Numbered from the stretch's first letter, positions 17,406 through 28,873 are shown. The stretch: DNA of 64,000 nucleotides from Polynucleobacter sp. MWH-HuK1 (GCF_018881815.1 NZ_JACVPP010000001.1:186001-250000), one strand, 5' to 3'. A program made the numbers and translations. The notes: a model not told the origin generated them from the sequence alone.

Positions 17406-18320
17406 TTAGAAAAAGAGGGGTTGGCTTTCTTGGGAATAGGCTTCAGGAGCCTTATTTTCAGTAAAAGAGCTTATTTCGTAAGAACTTGGATCCTCCAAGA
17501 GCTTGCGCAAAAGAGCGTTATTGAGAGCATGGCCTGACTTCTCAGCAACATAAGCCCCCACAATTGGGTGGCCAATCAGATAGAGGTCACCAATCGCATC
17601 TAATATTTTGTGACGCACAAATTCGTCTTCATAACGCAGTTCTTCGTTATTCAAAATGCGGTGCTCATCCAAAACAATCGCATTATCTAAACTGCCGCCA
17701 CGCGCTAAACCCATTTCGCGGAGTGCCTCTACTTCGTGAGCAAAACCAAAGGTACGCGCACGACCAATTTCACTGCGGTAAGCATGTTCCGCAAAATCCA
17801 CTACAAAACGTTGTCCTGTTTTATCTACGGCTGGATGTTTAAAGTCAATCGTAAAGTCCAACTTAAATCCAAAGAATGGTTCTAATCGTGCAAGCTTGTC
17901 GCCTTCACGAACCTCAACTGGTTTTTTAATAACAACAAATTGACGTGGCGCCTCTTGTTCAGCAATGCCTGCCGATTCAATTAAAAACAGAAAAGAGGCA
18001 GCACTGCCATCCATAATGGGGACTTCCTCACCATCAAGCTCTATTAATAAATTATCTAAGCCTAACCCAGCACAAGCTGATAACAAATGCTCCACGGTTG
18101 AAACACGTACACCATCTTTTTGAATTACAGATGCTAGCCTTGTATCGCAAACAGCTAGGGCAGTTGCGGGAACAACAGACTGCTCAGGCGTATCTACCCT
18201 AACAAATTGAACCCCTGAATTTACTGGCGCAGGCTTGATAGAAATCGTCACCTTGCGGCCAGAGTGCAAGCCAATCCCCACGGTTTTTACCGGAGTAGCG
18301 ATTGTGCGTTGCTTCATCAT
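17406..18320 (-). CDS. lpxC: UDP-3-O-acyl-N-acetylglucosamine deacetylase
   Basis: Zinc enzyme of the committed step of lipid A synthesis, which deacetylates UDP-3-O-acyl-GlcNAc. The zinc ligand His78 lies in [23 protein letters not shown] supplies the His and Asp ligands near 237-241, and [10 protein letters not shown] the general-acid His. QxTIxxxVxxxGIGLHSG at the N-terminus is diagnostic. The length of 304 is normal. It stands after the peroxiredoxin gene and the dcw cluster, the standard proteobacterial place. In Escherichia coli LpxC level is set by FtsH proteolysis of its C-terminus; the tail here (ESQPLFF) differs, so that control is not assumed. Confidence 0.97.
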   Translation of the reverse strand: MMKQRTIATPVKTVGIGLHSGRKVTISIKPAPVNSGVQFVRVDTPEQSVVPATALAVCDTRLASVIQKDGVRVSTVEHLLSACAGLGLDNLLIELDGEEVPIMDGSAASFLFLIESAGIAEQEAPRQFVVIKKPVEVREGDKLARLEPFFGFKLDFTIDFKHPAVDKTGQRFVVDFAEHAYRSEIGRARTFGFAHEVEALREMGLARGGSLDNAIVLDEHRILNNEELRYEDEFVRHKILDAIGDLYLIGHPIVGAYVAEKSGHALNNALLRKLLEDPSSYEISSFTENKAPEAYSQESQPLFF

Positions 18321-18364
18321 ATGTTTCTATCTAAATCCGGAGGATATTCGTTAATAAATTCTAA

Positions 18365-18865
18365 TTACAGCTTTTTCAGAATTGAGGCTGCATCGCTTAC
18401 TTCAAACTTACCAGGAGCTTCGCGATCTAGTGACTTCACAATACCGTCTTCAATAATCATGGCATAACGGTCAGATCGCACACCAAATCCACGAGCAGAT
18501 AAATCCAATTCTAATCCGAGCTTTTTGGTGAAGTCAGCGCTGCCGTCACCAAGCATACGAATCTTCTTGCCTACTTTTTGATCACGTCCCCATGCACCCA
18601 TCACAAATGGATCATTGACAGAAACACACCAAATCTCATCAACACCTTTAGCTTTAATTGCATCAAAGTGTTCAACATATCCAGGCACATGCTTAGCAGA
18701 ACAGGTTGGCGTAAAAGCACCTGGTAATGCGAAGAGTACGATCTTTTTACCGGCAGCTAACTTCTCAACTTCAAAGGCATTTGGTCCTAAGGAGCAACCT
18801 TCGGTCTCTTCATTTATAAATTCATAAAGAGTAGCGTTTGGTAATTTTTGTCCAACAGCAATCAT
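18365..18865 (-). CDS. Peroxiredoxin, Prx5-like (thioredoxin/glutaredoxin-dependent)
   Basis: A 166-residue thiol peroxidase that reduces H2O2 and alkyl hydroperoxides. The peroxidatic cysteine is Cys55 in PGAFTPTCSAKHVPGY, the Prx5 signature, with the conserved WCVSVNDPFVMGAWG and the C-terminal RYAMIIEDGIVKSL. No resolving Cys in the usual 2-Cys position is apparent, so an external thiol is probably needed. GGAG lies 7 bases before the ATG. It sits between ftsZ and lpxC, an arrangement common in betaproteobacteria. It is cytoplasmic, and has no evident link to division beyond position. Confidence 0.92.
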   Translation of the reverse strand: MIAVGQKLPNATLYEFINEETEGCSLGPNAFEVEKLAAGKKIVLFALPGAFTPTCSAKHVPGYVEHFDAIKAKGVDEIWCVSVNDPFVMGAWGRDQKVGKKIRMLGDGSADFTKKLGLELDLSARGFGVRSDRYAMIIEDGIVKSLDREAPGKFEVSDAASILKKL

Positions 18866-18896
18866 GACATCTCCAATAAATAATTGTTAGTAAGCA

Positions 18897-18945
18897 TGCC
18901 AACGCAAGCGCGGGATTCGTCGTCCGGAGGGGCGCCGCGCTGGCA
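18897..18945. repeat. GC-rich imperfect hairpin between ftsZ and the peroxiredoxin gene
   Basis: TGCCA (18897-18901) pairs with TGGCA (18941-18945), and AGCGCGG (18907-18913) with CCGCGCT (18935-18941), around a loop of 21 bases. It is far more GC-rich than the flanking spacer. On the minus strand no long T-tract follows, so it is not a textbook terminator. It could be an mRNA-processing or attenuating stem that sets the ratio of ftsZ to peroxiredoxin transcript, or a copy of a dispersed palindromic element. Confidence 0.45.
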
Positions 18946-18977
18946 TTTTGCAATTACCTATTGTATTAAGCAGTCAA

Positions 18978-20318
18978 TTAATCTGCTTGCTTACGTAAAA
19001 AGGCTGGGATTTCATAGTAATCAGCCCCTTTATCCAACATGGATTTAGCCTGTGGAGAGCTATCTGCACCTAATGTAGGTACAGGAGTCGCCTCACGAGA
19101 GCTACGAAAAACGCGTGGTAAATCATATTGGCTGTAATCAACACCGGTGCTCGCTGGCTGAGCTGCCATTGCTGGAGCACTACCAACACCAGTCATTGCC
19201 AAACCTGCGCTAGCACCCAAAGCAGAATCCATACTTACCTTGCTCATTGCGGCGGATGGGCTTGCAGGGGCAAAACTATTGAGATCAGCCATTGTTGGCA
19301 TTGCATCATGAGTACCGGTAGCTTGTCTCCAAACTACTTCAGGCTGGTTATTTTTACGAGCTTGAGGATTATTCAAGCCAGTAGCAACTACAGTCACGCG
19401 TAAGGCATCGCCTAAGCTCTCGTCATATACGGTACCGAAGATAACTGTTGCGTCATCTGCAGCGTAGCCACGAATCGCAGCCATAACTTCACGAGTCTCA
19501 GACAACTTCAATGAACGGCTAGCAGTAATGTTGACCAATACACCGCGTGCACCTGACAGATCAACGCCCTCTAATAATGGTGATGCCACGGCAGCTTCAG
19601 CAGCCAAACGCGCACGATCCATACCAGAAACGGTTGCTGTTCCCATCATGGCTTTGCCTTGCTCACCCATGACTGTCTTAACGTCCTCAAAGTCAACGTT
19701 AATCAAACCTTGAACATTAATGATTTCTGCAATGCCTGAAACCGCATTATGCAATACGTCATCAGCGCAAGCAAATGCTTTATCGAACTCAGCATCTTCA
19801 CCCATTACTTCAAAGAGTTTTTCATTGAGTACAACAATCAGTGAATCTACATATGACTCGAGTTCTGCAGCACCATTCTCCGCAACCTTCAAACGCTTCA
19901 CACCCTCGAAATCAAATGGCTTGCTGATTACGCCAACAGTGAGGATACCCATTTCTTTTGCAACTTGAGCAACGATTGGAGCTGCACCAGTCCCAGTACC
20001 GCCACCCATACCAGCAGTAATGAACACCATATGTGCGCCTTGCAAGGTATCAGCAATACGAGCACGCGCTTCTTCAGCAGATGCAGCGCCGATCTCTGGT
20101 TTAGCCCCTGCACCCAATCCGCTAGAGCCCAGTTGCAAATTCACAGATGCCTCAGAACGCTGCAAAGCGCCAGCATCGGTGTTCATGCAAATAAACTCTA
20201 CGCCGTTAACACCTCGACGGATCATGTGCTGGACAGCATTGCCACCAGCGCCACCGACTCCAACCACTTTAATAATGGTCTTGCCAGCTGTTTCTTGATC
20301 TAACATTTCAAATTCCAT
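18978..20318 (-). CDS. ftsZ: Cell division protein FtsZ
   Basis: Tubulin-like GTPase that forms the division ring. The tubulin signature GGGTGTG is at 105-111; [11 protein letters not shown] near the N-terminus and the T7 catalytic loop region ([11 protein letters not shown]) are intact. After the globular domain (to about 320) comes a variable Ala/Ser/Met-rich linker and the C-terminal peptide [13 protein letters not shown] that binds FtsA and ZapD-type partners. The ATG at 20318 is chosen because AGGAGGG lies 5 bases before it; the longer open frame upstream has no ribosome site. It lies 50 bases after ftsA as the last dcw gene. ZapD, one of its bundling partners, is also in this window. 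Confidence 0.98.
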   Translation of the reverse strand: MEFEMLDQETAGKTIIKVVGVGGAGGNAVQHMIRRGVNGVEFICMNTDAGALQRSEASVNLQLGSSGLGAGAKPEIGAASAEEARARIADTLQGAHMVFITAGMGGGTGTGAAPIVAQVAKEMGILTVGVISKPFDFEGVKRLKVAENGAAELESYVDSLIVVLNEKLFEVMGEDAEFDKAFACADDVLHNAVSGIAEIINVQGLINVDFEDVKTVMGEQGKAMMGTATVSGMDRARLAAEAAVASPLLEGVDLSGARGVLVNITASRSLKLSETREVMAAIRGYAADDATVIFGTVYDESLGDALRVTVVATGLNNPQARKNNQPEVVWRQATGTHDAMPTMADLNSFAPASPSAAMSKVSMDSALGASAGLAMTGVGSAPAMAAQPASTGVDYSQYDLPRVFRSSREATPVPTLGADSSPQAKSMLDKGADYYEIPAFLRKQAD

Positions 20319-20368
20319 ATACCCTCCTAGGTAAAAAAACTTACTACATTGACGACGACGAAAAAAAC

Positions 20369-21598
20369 TTAAAAATTTCCTGCAAACCATTCCTTCATGC
20401 GCGAGATAACACCTTGTAACGCGCCTGATTGAGAAACACGACGGCCACGCAATAACTGCGCTTGACCTTCCATCAACAGACCAATGCTGGTGGCATACCT
20501 GGGACTACGCAAAACTTCATGTAAATGGCCGCGGTACTCAGGCGTACCGATTCGGGCTGGCCTTAAAAAGACCTGCTCAGCCAACTCCACCATGCCAGGC
20601 ATCAGTGCAGTGCCACCTGTTAAAACAATTCCAGAAGAAACCATGTCTTCGTAACTAGAGTCACGAACTACACCTCGCACGAGCGTAAACAACTCTTCAA
20701 CACGCGGTTCAATCACTGCGGCTAATGCTTGCTTAGACATCGGACGTGGTTCACGATCTCCCACACCAGGGACATCAATCATCGCAATCGGATCTGCCAT
20801 GTCTTGACGAGCAATGCCATGTGCGATCTTCAAATCTTCCGCATCAATCGTTGGCGTGCGTAATGCCATTGCAATGTCATTAGTAATTTGATCGCCTGCA
20901 ATTGGAATTACTGCGGTGTGACGAATAGATCCTTGGCAATAAATTGCAATATCAGTAGTTCCGCCACCGATATCCACTAACACCACACCCAACTCTTTCT
21001 CATCTTCAGTGAGCACTGCCAGACTTGAAGCCAGGGGTTGCAAAATCAGATCATTTACTTCAAGGCCACAACGGCGCACGCACTTCACAATATTCTGTGC
21101 TGCACTTACAGCGCCAGTAACAATGTGCACCTTCACCTCGAGGCGAAGACCACTCATACCAATCGGCTCGCGCACATCTTCCTGTCCATCAATAATGAAT
21201 TCTTGAACAAGGATGTGCAAAATCTGCTGATCGGTTGGGATGTTGATTGCCTTGGCAGTCTCGAGCACGCGCTCCACATCACCAGCGCCAACTTCTTTAT
21301 CGCGTATTGCCACCATGCCGCTAGAGTTAAAACTCACAATATGGTTACCCGCAATACCCGTAAATACCTGAACGATCTGGCGATCTGCCATCACCTCGGC
21401 TTCCTCAAGCGCCTTTTGAATCGATTGAACTGTCGCCTCAATATTGACTACAACGCCTTTCTTTAAACCTTTAGATGCAGTTTGACCAACCCCAACCACA
21501 TTGAACTGACCATCAGGAGCTAATTCAGCAACCAAGGCAACAACCTTGGATGTACCAATATCTAACCCAACCAACACATCACGATTGTCTTTACTCAT
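20369..21598 (-). CDS. ftsA: Cell division protein FtsA
   Basis: Actin-like ATPase that tethers FtsZ to the membrane. The phosphate-1 motif VGLDIGTSKVVALV is at the N-terminus, the phosphate-2 region LVDIGGGTTDIAIY and the adenosine motif TGGTALMPGM follow, and the C-terminal amphipathic membrane-targeting helix (ISRMKEWFAGNF) is present. The start at ATG 21598 is preferred over ATG 21604: the GAGGA ribosome site lies 6 bases before the first and directly abuts the second. The 409-residue length is normal. It follows ftsQ by 9 bases. Confidence 0.97.
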   Translation of the reverse strand: MSKDNRDVLVGLDIGTSKVVALVAELAPDGQFNVVGVGQTASKGLKKGVVVNIEATVQSIQKALEEAEVMADRQIVQVFTGIAGNHIVSFNSSGMVAIRDKEVGAGDVERVLETAKAINIPTDQQILHILVQEFIIDGQEDVREPIGMSGLRLEVKVHIVTGAVSAAQNIVKCVRRCGLEVNDLILQPLASSLAVLTEDEKELGVVLVDIGGGTTDIAIYCQGSIRHTAVIPIAGDQITNDIAMALRTPTIDAEDLKIAHGIARQDMADPIAMIDVPGVGDREPRPMSKQALAAVIEPRVEELFTLVRGVVRDSSYEDMVSSGIVLTGGTALMPGMVELAEQVFLRPARIGTPEYRGHLHEVLRSPRYATSIGLLMEGQAQLLRGRRVSQSGALQGVISRMKEWFAGNF

Positions 21599-21607
21599 TA
21601 CCATTCC

Positions 21608-22465
21608 TCATTGCTTCAGCTCGCTTTTATTAGCATCTACATCATTCTTCTTCAAACTTGCAGAAGCAAGATGAACCGCAAAACCATTTGCATAGCGCAA
21701 ATCAATTGCATCAACTCGATTAGCCCACTTCTCTTGTACCTGAGGCCAATACTTAAATAATCGCGCTACACGCTCTTCGGTTAAATTTTTATCGGAGCTT
21801 TCTTCATCGCGCCCAAACTCGACTCTCATTCCATTTGAGAGCTTGACATTCCACGCATAGCGTTCTGTTAAAACAAGACTCGTTACTTCCACGCCCCATG
21901 GCTTAAACCAGTTACTCGCTTTTTCATAAAGACTCATCACCTCTTTCCCAGAATCTGCGGGGCCAGAGAAGTCAACTAAACGGATGTCGTCACCCACCTC
22001 AGAGATTCGTCCAGCAAATAGCTCCCCATAGGTGTTTATTAAAGTGTGGCTCTCAGCACCACCCCATATCCCAAATGGTTTCTGCTCTTCAATACTGACA
22101 ACCAATCCATTTGGCCAGACACGGCGTACATTGGCATGTCGAACCCAAGGCATACTCTCAAAGCCACGCTTTACATCCTCTAGGCGAACACTAAAGAAAT
22201 TACCTTGTACCGTTTCTAGCACCTGCTGCTTAACAATAGGCCTCTTAATATGATTTAGCGTTTGACCTGCAACTGGCTCAATTTGTATTTGTTTCAAAGC
22301 AAACACTGGACGCTGACTAAGCCAAACCAAAATACCAATTACTAGCATTACCATGAAGCAACGCATCAAGAAACGACTCAGCTTCTCCATGCGATCTGAG
22401 TGATTCCAAATTGGAGCCATCAACATAGAGAAAATTTCACCGAAGCGGTCCATGAAGTTACTCAT
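21608..22465 (-). CDS. ftsQ: Cell division protein FtsQ
   Basis: Bitopic inner-membrane division protein of the FtsQLB complex. A short cytoplasmic N-terminus is followed by one transmembrane helix (about 35-53, [14 protein letters not shown]), a POTRA domain ([10 protein letters not shown]... to about residue 125, with [23 protein letters not shown]) and a beta domain. The length of 285 is normal for betaproteobacteria. The ATG overlaps the ddl stop region by 8 bases, indicating translational coupling. Confidence 0.95.
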   Translation of the reverse strand: MSNFMDRFGEIFSMLMAPIWNHSDRMEKLSRFLMRCFMVMLVIGILVWLSQRPVFALKQIQIEPVAGQTLNHIKRPIVKQQVLETVQGNFFSVRLEDVKRGFESMPWVRHANVRRVWPNGLVVSIEEQKPFGIWGGAESHTLINTYGELFAGRISEVGDDIRLVDFSGPADSGKEVMSLYEKASNWFKPWGVEVTSLVLTERYAWNVKLSNGMRVEFGRDEESSDKNLTEERVARLFKYWPQVQEKWANRVDAIDLRYANGFAVHLASASLKKNDVDANKSELKQ

Positions 22466-23474
22466 GCATGAGCACCTTTTTTTGCTGCATTGTTTGGCCC
22501 AATAACCAAAGCACTAGATCCGCATACTCAATACCGGCAGCCTTAGCGGCCATTGGCACCAAAGAATGCGAAGTCATACCTGGGGAAGTATTCATTTCCA
22601 GTAAATAAGGTTTGCCAGTTTTTTGCTCCAGCATCACATCCGCACGACCCCAAGTCCGGCAACCTAAGGCTTTATAAGCTGCCAAGGCTAATTCCTGAAC
22701 GGCTGCATTCACCTCTGGCGCGAGCCCTGTTGGGCATAGGTACCGAGTTTCATTAGAGAAATACTTGTTATGAAAATCGTAATTCGCTTGCGGGGGAATA
22801 ATTTTAATAACGGGCAATGCTTCAGCAGTTTTACCGTGGCCAACTATTGGACAAGTTAATTCGTCACCGATGATGCAGGTCTCTGCAATCACTTTTTTAT
22901 CTAAACCAGCAGCAAGCTTATAAGCCGCTGGTAGCTCATCGACTGATTTCACCTTAGTTAGACCCAAGGAAGACCCCTCATGCGCAGGCTTCACAATTAA
23001 CGGCAAACCTAAATGCTGAACTACAGCATTCCAATCGCTTGTTGCAGTCAACTCTTCATACTCAGGAGTTGCCAATCCATTACTAATCCAGACTTGCTTG
23101 GTGACAATCTTGTCGATTGCTAAAGCAGATGCTAAAACTCCGCTACCGGTATATGGCAAGCCCAGCAATTCGAGCAGACCCTGAATGGTTCCGTCCTCTC
23201 CAAAGCGACCATGCAGTGATATAAAAATACGATTAAATTTTTCTTTAGCTAGTTCAGTAGGGCAACGCAAACCGGTATCAAAGGCGTGGGCATCGACACC
23301 TTTAGAACGCAAAGCTTCCAGTACACCATTACCTGACATAAGAGAAATTTCTCTCTCGCCAGATTTCCCGCCAAGCAATACGCCGACACGGCCGAATGAC
23401 TTAACGTCTACGCTAGCCAAGCTAGCCTTGACGCGATCACCCCAAGAGCTCAAGTTAGCACCTACCTTAGACAT
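22458..23474 (-). CDS. ddl: D-alanine--D-alanine ligase
   Basis: ATP-grasp ligase that makes the D-Ala-D-Ala dipeptide for Mur[15 protein letters not shown] at the N-terminus binds the first D-Ala, [11 protein letters not shown] is the ATP-grasp loop, and [13 protein letters not shown]...[20 protein letters not shown] closes the Mg/ATP site. The 338-residue length includes a short N-terminal extension of about 27 residues before VGVLLGG. It lies between murC and ftsQ, the DdlB position. It overlaps murC by 8 bases. Confidence 0.96.
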   Translation of the reverse strand: MSKVGANLSSWGDRVKASLASVDVKSFGRVGVLLGGKSGEREISLMSGNGVLEALRSKGVDAHAFDTGLRCPTELAKEKFNRIFISLHGRFGEDGTIQGLLELLGLPYTGSGVLASALAIDKIVTKQVWISNGLATPEYEELTATSDWNAVVQHLGLPLIVKPAHEGSSLGLTKVKSVDELPAAYKLAAGLDKKVIAETCIIGDELTCPIVGHGKTAEALPVIKIIPPQANYDFHNKYFSNETRYLCPTGLAPEVNAAVQELALAAYKALGCRTWGRADVMLEQKTGKPYLLEMNTSPGMTSHSLVPMAAKAAGIEYADLVLWLLGQTMQQKKVLMHE

Positions 23475-24903
23475 GCTTTGCCTCCGCTAACGTATGCGGC
23501 AAAGCTGAAATTGATCCTGCACCCATCGTAATTAGCACATCCCCATCTTTTAAAACTTGACTCAATTTTTCTGACATCTCTGCAATATTTGCAGCGTAAG
23601 CAACTGCGCCTGAATTTAGTAAGGCTTTTGAATTCTTATCTTCAGCAATTGCAGCCTTCATCAAACTCTTGCCGTCTGCCCCTGGAATTTTTGCCTCACC
23701 CGCTGGATAGACATCAGTCAACACCAACGCATCAAAGCTTCTAAGAACTTGTACGAACTCACCAAAACAATCACGTGTTCTAGTAAAGCGATGTGGTTGG
23801 AATGCCAGAACTAAACGGCGATCTGGATAGGCGCCGCGAGCGGCAGCCAAAGTTGCCGCCATTTCTACTGGATGATGTCCATAGTCATCAATCAAAGTAA
23901 AGCTGCCGCCAGAAGCTAATGGAATCTCTCCATAACGTTGGAAGCGACGACCAACACCGCTAAATTCAGAAAGTGCTTTTGTGATTGCTTCATCACCCAC
24001 TCCCAACTCTGTAGCGATGCCAATTGCAGCCAAGGCATTACGCACGTTGTGCAATCCAGGTAAGTTCAGCGTGAGATTAAGTGGGCCGGGCTTATTACCA
24101 TGTCTGCGTATCGTACGACGATCAACTGTGAAGTGCATCTGTGTACCATCAGCGCGTACATTACTTGCGCGAATATCTGCATCTTCAGATAAGCCATAGC
24201 GTAATACTGGTTGTGATACGAACGGAATGATGTCGCGCACATTTGCATCATCAATACAAAGCACTGCCACACCATAAAACGGCATACGCTGAATAAACTG
24301 CACAAAGGCTTGCTTTAAGCGAGCCATATCGTGCTGATAGGTATCCATGTGATCTGCATCGATATTAGTGACGACTTCCATTGCTGGAAATAGCTGCAAG
24401 AAAGAAGCATCAGACTCATCGGCTTCAACAACAATGAAGTCACCACGCCCTAAACGCGCATTAGCGTTTGCAGAATTGAGTTTTCCGCCAATCACAAACG
24501 TAGGATCTAGACCACCCTCGGCTAATACTGATGCGACCAAACTAGTAGTCGTTGTTTTTCCATGGGTGCCAGCAATTGCAATGCCTTGCTTAAGACGCAT
24601 TAACTCACCCAACATCACAGCACGCTGAATGACTGGAATCTTTGCAGCTCGCGCAGCCAAGACTTCAGGATTATTGCCAGCGACTGCCGTTGAAATGACC
24701 ACTGCCTCAGCAGTGCCAATATTTTTAGGATCATGCCCAATATGAATCACAGCACCCAACCCCTTCAAGCGCTTAGTAACAGCGCCCTCAGCAAGATCTG
24801 ATCCCGAAACCTGATATCCCAAGTTCAAAAGCACCTCAGCAATGCCGCTCATACCAGCGCCACCGATGCCGATGAAATGAATTTGCTGAACGATATGCTT
24901 CAT
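23467..24903 (-). CDS. murC: UDP-N-acetylmuramate--L-alanine ligase
   Basis: Adds L-Ala to UDP-MurNAc, the first amino acid of the peptidoglycan stem. The Rossmann start [18 protein letters not shown], the ATP P-loop GTHGKTT (112-118) and the Mur ligase C-domain RRFQRYGE...[16 protein letters not shown] are present. The length of 478 is normal. Its ATG overlaps the murG TGA (ATGA). It is cytoplasmic and part of the run of dcw genes here with overlapping junctions. Confidence 0.97.
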   Translation of the reverse strand: MKHIVQQIHFIGIGGAGMSGIAEVLLNLGYQVSGSDLAEGAVTKRLKGLGAVIHIGHDPKNIGTAEAVVISTAVAGNNPEVLAARAAKIPVIQRAVMLGELMRLKQGIAIAGTHGKTTTTSLVASVLAEGGLDPTFVIGGKLNSANANARLGRGDFIVVEADESDASFLQLFPAMEVVTNIDADHMDTYQHDMARLKQAFVQFIQRMPFYGVAVLCIDDANVRDIIPFVSQPVLRYGLSEDADIRASNVRADGTQMHFTVDRRTIRRHGNKPGPLNLTLNLPGLHNVRNALAAIGIATELGVGDEAITKALSEFSGVGRRFQRYGEIPLASGGSFTLIDDYGHHPVEMAATLAAARGAYPDRRLVLAFQPHRFTRTRDCFGEFVQVLRSFDALVLTDVYPAGEAKIPGADGKSLMKAAIAEDKNSKALLNSGAVAYAANIAEMSEKLSQVLKDGDVLITMGAGSISALPHTLAEAKHV

Positions 24904-25973
24904 TTACCTACTCCCGCACAATCTGCACAGACTTCAGCCACTCGCTGGGTCGCATGTGGTTTAGCTAAGGCATGCGCTCTCAGCGCCATTTCTTTTAATT
25001 CTTTGCGACTCAGGTTTTGAATCATCATTGCTAAATCTTGTGGATTAAGTAACGGCTGCGGCAATAAAACTGCTGCATCTGCACTAGATAAAAACTGTGC
25101 ATTAGCAGTTTGATGATCATCAATTGCAAATGGGAAAGGAATAAGACAAGAAGCAACTCCGCAAGCGGCTATTTCAGAAACAGTCATCGCACCAGAACGA
25201 CAAATCACCAAATCTGCCTGCGAATACGCAGCTGGCATGTCATCAATAAATGGACGAATATCTGCTGCGACACCCAGATCGGCATAACGCTTCTCTAGAT
25301 CTGCTAAATGCTTATCACCTGCTTGATGAATAACGTTAGGACGAGACTCTTCTGGAATCAACGCCAAAGCAGCTGGAATATTTTCATTTAAGGCCGCAGC
25401 TCCCAAGCTGCCACCTACAACCAAAATAGATAAAGGGCCTTGACGCTGCTCATAACGAGCTGCCGGCGCCAACATATGATCAAACTCTTCACGAATCGGA
25501 TTACCAACCCATTCTGCATTTGCCATCGTATTGGGGAATCCAGTCAAAGTTCGCATGGCGATTTTGCTTAACGCAATATTGGCACTACCAGCAACAGAAT
25601 TTGCTTCATGCAAGACCAGTGGACGCTTTAATAATTTAGTTACTAAGCCACCTGGGAAGGTAATGTAACCACCCATACCCAATACAACATTTGGCTTAAC
25701 GCGGCGCATGATCTTCCAACTCTGAATGCATGCACGTATCAAATTAATTGGCAACATGAGTTTGGTCTTTAAACCTTTGCCTCGCAAGCCGCCAAAATCA
25801 ACCGTCTCAAATGGAAAGTCACAAGACTTCACGAGGCGATACTCCATGCCGGCTTGATTACCCAACCAAGAGACATTCCAACCACAAATCCGCAAGTATT
25901 CAGCGACAGCTAAGCCTGGGAATATGTGCCCACCAGTACCGCCAGCCATCACAAGAATTGAGGGTTTTGTCAA
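24900..25973 (-). CDS. murG: UDP-GlcNAc:lipid I GlcNAc transferase
   Basis: Peripheral membrane GT28 glycosyltransferase that converts lipid I to lipid II. The glycine-rich N-terminal loop [17 protein letters not shown] is present, as are the second loop [16 protein letters not shown] and the donor site [24 protein letters not shown]. The length of 357 is normal. The start is TTG at 25973, backed by GGAGGGAAG five bases before it inside the end of ftsW; no ATG is better placed. It overlaps ftsW by 4 bases and murC by 4 bases. Confidence 0.97.
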   Translation of the reverse strand: MTKPSILVMAGGTGGHIFPGLAVAEYLRICGWNVSWLGNQAGMEYRLVKSCDFPFETVDFGGLRGKGLKTKLMLPINLIRACIQSWKIMRRVKPNVVLGMGGYITFPGGLVTKLLKRPLVLHEANSVAGSANIALSKIAMRTLTGFPNTMANAEWVGNPIREEFDHMLAPAARYEQRQGPLSILVVGGSLGAAALNENIPAALALIPEESRPNVIHQAGDKHLADLEKRYADLGVAADIRPFIDDMPAAYSQADLVICRSGAMTVSEIAACGVASCLIPFPFAIDDHQTANAQFLSSADAAVLLPQPLLNPQDLAMMIQNLSRKELKEMALRAHALAKPHATQRVAEVCADCAGVGK

Positions 25974-27241
25974 AGCTTCCCTCCGCGCATCAAAATCCGA
26001 TTTTCATAATCAATGCGCAATAGCATTGCCATCGCAATAGCATTCATCAAAATGCCGGAGCCACCATAACTCACCAACGGCAAAGTCAAGCCTTTAGTTG
26101 GCAAGAGCCCAAGGTTTACACCCATATTGATAAAAGCCTGCCAACCAATCCAAATAGCCACACCCTTAGCAGCAAGGCCGGCGAAGCTACGATCCAATTG
26201 CAAAGCAGTACGTCCAATTAAGAATGCGCGACGTACGATCCAATAGAACAAGAAGATCATGACGACTACACCAACAAATCCAAGCTCTTCTCCAATCACT
26301 GCCATGATGAAATCGGTATGTGCTTCAGGCAAATAATGTAATTTCTCTACGCTACCACCAAGACCCGTACCAAACCATTCACCACGTCCAAATGCCATGA
26401 GTGAATGGGTTAGTTGATAACCCTTATTGGCTGCGTTATCTACTTGCCATGGATCCATAAATGCCAACATGCGTCCACGACGGAATGGTGATAGCGCGAT
26501 CATCGTTGCACCACTCAACAACCCAACTGCAATCAAACCACCAAATAATTTGGCGTTGATGCCGCCTAAAAAGAGAATGCCAAATGCAATCAATGCAACT
26601 ACTACGAATGCACCCATATCCGGCTCAGCCATCAACAAGCCACCAACCAGAGCAACCGCGATACCCATAGGTAACATACCCTTTACAAAGGAATGGAGAT
26701 ACTCTTGGCGTTGTACTGTATAGCTTGCCGCAAAGATCACTGCAGCAAATTTCATTAACTCGGAAGGCTGGAAGTTCATCAAGCCAAGAGGAATCCAACG
26801 CTTAGCTCCATTCACGCCTTTTCCGACACCAGGAATAAGTACCGCGATAAGCAGTAAAACGGTAAATCCAAAAATGACTGGTGAATAGCGATCCCACACC
26901 TTTGTAGGAATCTTGAAAACCCAAACCCCCACTCCAATAGCAATCGCCAAAGAAATCATGTGGCGAATCAAGAAAAAGTTGCTACTGTAGTTTGCATACT
27001 TTGGTCCATCAGCCAAAGTAATGGAAGCCGAATACACCATCACTAGACCAATCAACATGAGGGACAAAATTGCCCAAACAAGCAACTGGTCATACTCCAT
27101 CATCCGTGAACGGGTTTGCTCTACGCCAGATACTGCATCTCGCAAGCCAGTTCGGAAGTTATCGATTCCGCCTCTGGAAAAATTCCAGAACCGATTTAAT
27201 CCAAGACGGTTTTCAGGAAGGAATTTTTCTTTTAAGTTCAT
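25970..27241 (-). CDS. ftsW: Lipid II polymerase / division protein FtsW
   Basis: SEDS-family membrane glycosyltransferase that polymerises lipid II at the septum together with FtsI. About ten transmembrane helices start near residue 52. The SEDS motifs [38 protein letters not shown] and [24 protein letters not shown] are all present. The 423-residue length includes a roughly 45-residue cytoplasmic N-terminal arm. It overlaps the murD stop (ATGA) and the murG start. Confidence 0.96.
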   Translation of the reverse strand: MNLKEKFLPENRLGLNRFWNFSRGGIDNFRTGLRDAVSGVEQTRSRMMEYDQLLVWAILSLMLIGLVMVYSASITLADGPKYANYSSNFFLIRHMISLAIAIGVGVWVFKIPTKVWDRYSPVIFGFTVLLLIAVLIPGVGKGVNGAKRWIPLGLMNFQPSELMKFAAVIFAASYTVQRQEYLHSFVKGMLPMGIAVALVGGLLMAEPDMGAFVVVALIAFGILFLGGINAKLFGGLIAVGLLSGATMIALSPFRRGRMLAFMDPWQVDNAANKGYQLTHSLMAFGRGEWFGTGLGGSVEKLHYLPEAHTDFIMAVIGEELGFVGVVVMIFLFYWIVRRAFLIGRTALQLDRSFAGLAAKGVAIWIGWQAFINMGVNLGLLPTKGLTLPLVSYGGSGILMNAIAMAMLLRIDYENRILMRGGKL

Positions 27242-28860
27242 ACCTGGACTCCCTCAAAGCGCATTCCCAACTCTTCGACTTCTGCAGCAAATACTTGAGC
27301 ACGTTCTTTATAGTCACGGAACTGATCCAAGCTAGCGCAAGCTGGTGATAACAACACTATGTCACCAGATATTGCCTGTGCTGCAGCAGCCTGAACTGCG
27401 GTCACTAAGTCCCCACAATTAGTGACAGGTATTCCAGCGCCTAATGATTCGCCAATAGCAACGCCATCTTTACCAATTACGAAGGCACCCTTTACAAAAC
27501 GCATAGCTGGCTCACGAAGTGGGCTGAAATCTTGCCCCTTACCATCTCCACCGGCAATTAACCAAATACGTTTACCTAATTCGTTATTGCCCAAGCCATT
27601 TAATGCAGCAACAGTAGCACCCACATTAGTGCCCTTGCTATCGTCCACATACTCAACATCTTTCACAATCGCAATGCTTTGTACTCGATGAGGCTCACCA
27701 TGGTAATCACGTAAACCATGCAATAACAAGTTCATTGGCAAATTGGCAGCACGCGCTAGGGCAAGCGCAGCCAAGGCATTTAAGGCATTGTGACGACCAC
27801 GAATTCTTAATGCGTCAGCTGGAATGAGGCGCTTCAATCGCAATGGCTCATCATCCTCAACAGTCGCAGTCTTACGACGACGCTTAGGCTTGGGCTCTAC
27901 ATCCTCATCTACTTCGGCCCACACTAGCCAATCAATACCGCCAGCACGCAAGTCATGCTCAATACCAAAAGCGCCTTGCTCATCTGGACGATTAGAGCCA
28001 AAAGTCACAATAGACTTCTCCGCTTTCTGCTCTTCAGAAAGCAAGCCCATTGCAAGAGAGTCATCACGATTCAGGATGCATATCGTATCGGCACCAAATA
28101 TTCTTGACTTAGCATCTGCATAAGCCTGCATATCCCCATGCCAATCTAAATGGTCTTGGGTAATATTTAAGACAGTTGCTGCAGTTGCATTTAAGGTGTG
28201 GGTATAAACCAGTTGGAAACTAGATAGCTCCAACACCCAAACATCAGGCATGTCGACAATTTGATCTGCTAAGTCCAAGCAGCTCATTAATTTTTCTAAA
28301 GCCGCAGGGCTGATATTTCCGGCAACAGCAACTTTCTTACCAGCGCGCTCACAGAGTTGACCCGTTAGTGCAGTGGTCGTTGTTTTGCCATTGGTACCAG
28401 TGATTGCCAATACCGCAGTCTCATAACTAGACTTTTGTGTCTGAGCCATACGACCTAAAGCAGCAATTGCACGAGCAAAAAATTCAATTTCACTCCAGAC
28501 GTCGATTTCAGCTTCCTCGGCTTTTACCAAGAAAGAATAAGTTGGATCTTGCACCGGAGAAAGCCCTGGGCTGATACCAATGACATCAATCTCTTTGAGT
28601 AAGTCATCACTCAAAGGTCCAAAGTAAATATCTTTAAGGCCAGCAATGTGAAGTTCCTGCAACCATGCATTCTGACGCTCATTTAATGATGATTGCTCAC
28701 GGGTGTCGGCGAGACGCACCTCTGCACCATTACGCAAGCACCACTTAGCCATGGCGACGCCAGATTCACCCAGACCTAAAATGAGGAACCGGCTTGGTGC
28801 TTGATAGCCTTCATCACTCATGAAAGCTGAATTAGCGAAGGTATTTTCTAAGATCAACAT
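27238..28860 (-). CDS. murD: UDP-N-acetylmuramoyl-L-alanine--D-glutamate ligase
   Basis: Adds D-Glu to UDP-MurNAc-L-Ala. The P-loop GTNGKTTTT is at 155-163, the N-terminal GLGESGVAMAKW at about 29-40, and DDSKGTNVGATVAAL and IAGGDGKGQDF in the C-domain. At 540 residues it is longer than the usual 440-500, partly because of a charged insert near residues 315-341 (KPKRRRKTATVEDDEP) that looks disordered. The start is uncertain: ATG 28860 or the in-frame ATG at 28821 just before the Rossmann fold; neither has a clear ribosome site. Confidence 0.95.
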   Translation of the reverse strand: MLILENTFANSAFMSDEGYQAPSRFLILGLGESGVAMAKWCLRNGAEVRLADTREQSSLNERQNAWLQELHIAGLKDIYFGPLSDDLLKEIDVIGISPGLSPVQDPTYSFLVKAEEAEIDVWSEIEFFARAIAALGRMAQTQKSSYETAVLAITGTNGKTTTTALTGQLCERAGKKVAVAGNISPAALEKLMSCLDLADQIVDMPDVWVLELSSFQLVYTHTLNATAATVLNITQDHLDWHGDMQAYADAKSRIFGADTICILNRDDSLAMGLLSEEQKAEKSIVTFGSNRPDEQGAFGIEHDLRAGGIDWLVWAEVDEDVEPKPKRRRKTATVEDDEPLRLKRLIPADALRIRGRHNALNALAALALARAANLPMNLLLHGLRDYHGEPHRVQSIAIVKDVEYVDDSKGTNVGATVAALNGLGNNELGKRIWLIAGGDGKGQDFSPLREPAMRFVKGAFVIGKDGVAIGESLGAGIPVTNCGDLVTAVQAAAAQAISGDIVLLSPACASLDQFRDYKERAQVFAAEVEELGMRFEGVQV

Positions 28861-28873
28861 ATTTGCTTTTGGA

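Noticed and set aside
17398..17430. Inverted repeat AACCC...GGGTT at the lpxC 3' end
   Set aside because: The stem is only about 5 bp with an irregular loop and lies partly in the lpxC coding end; too weak to call a terminator.
19965..20303. 112-codon open frame opposite ftsZ
   Set aside because: Antisense shadow of the conserved FtsZ GTPase domain; composition is atypical and there is no ribosome site.
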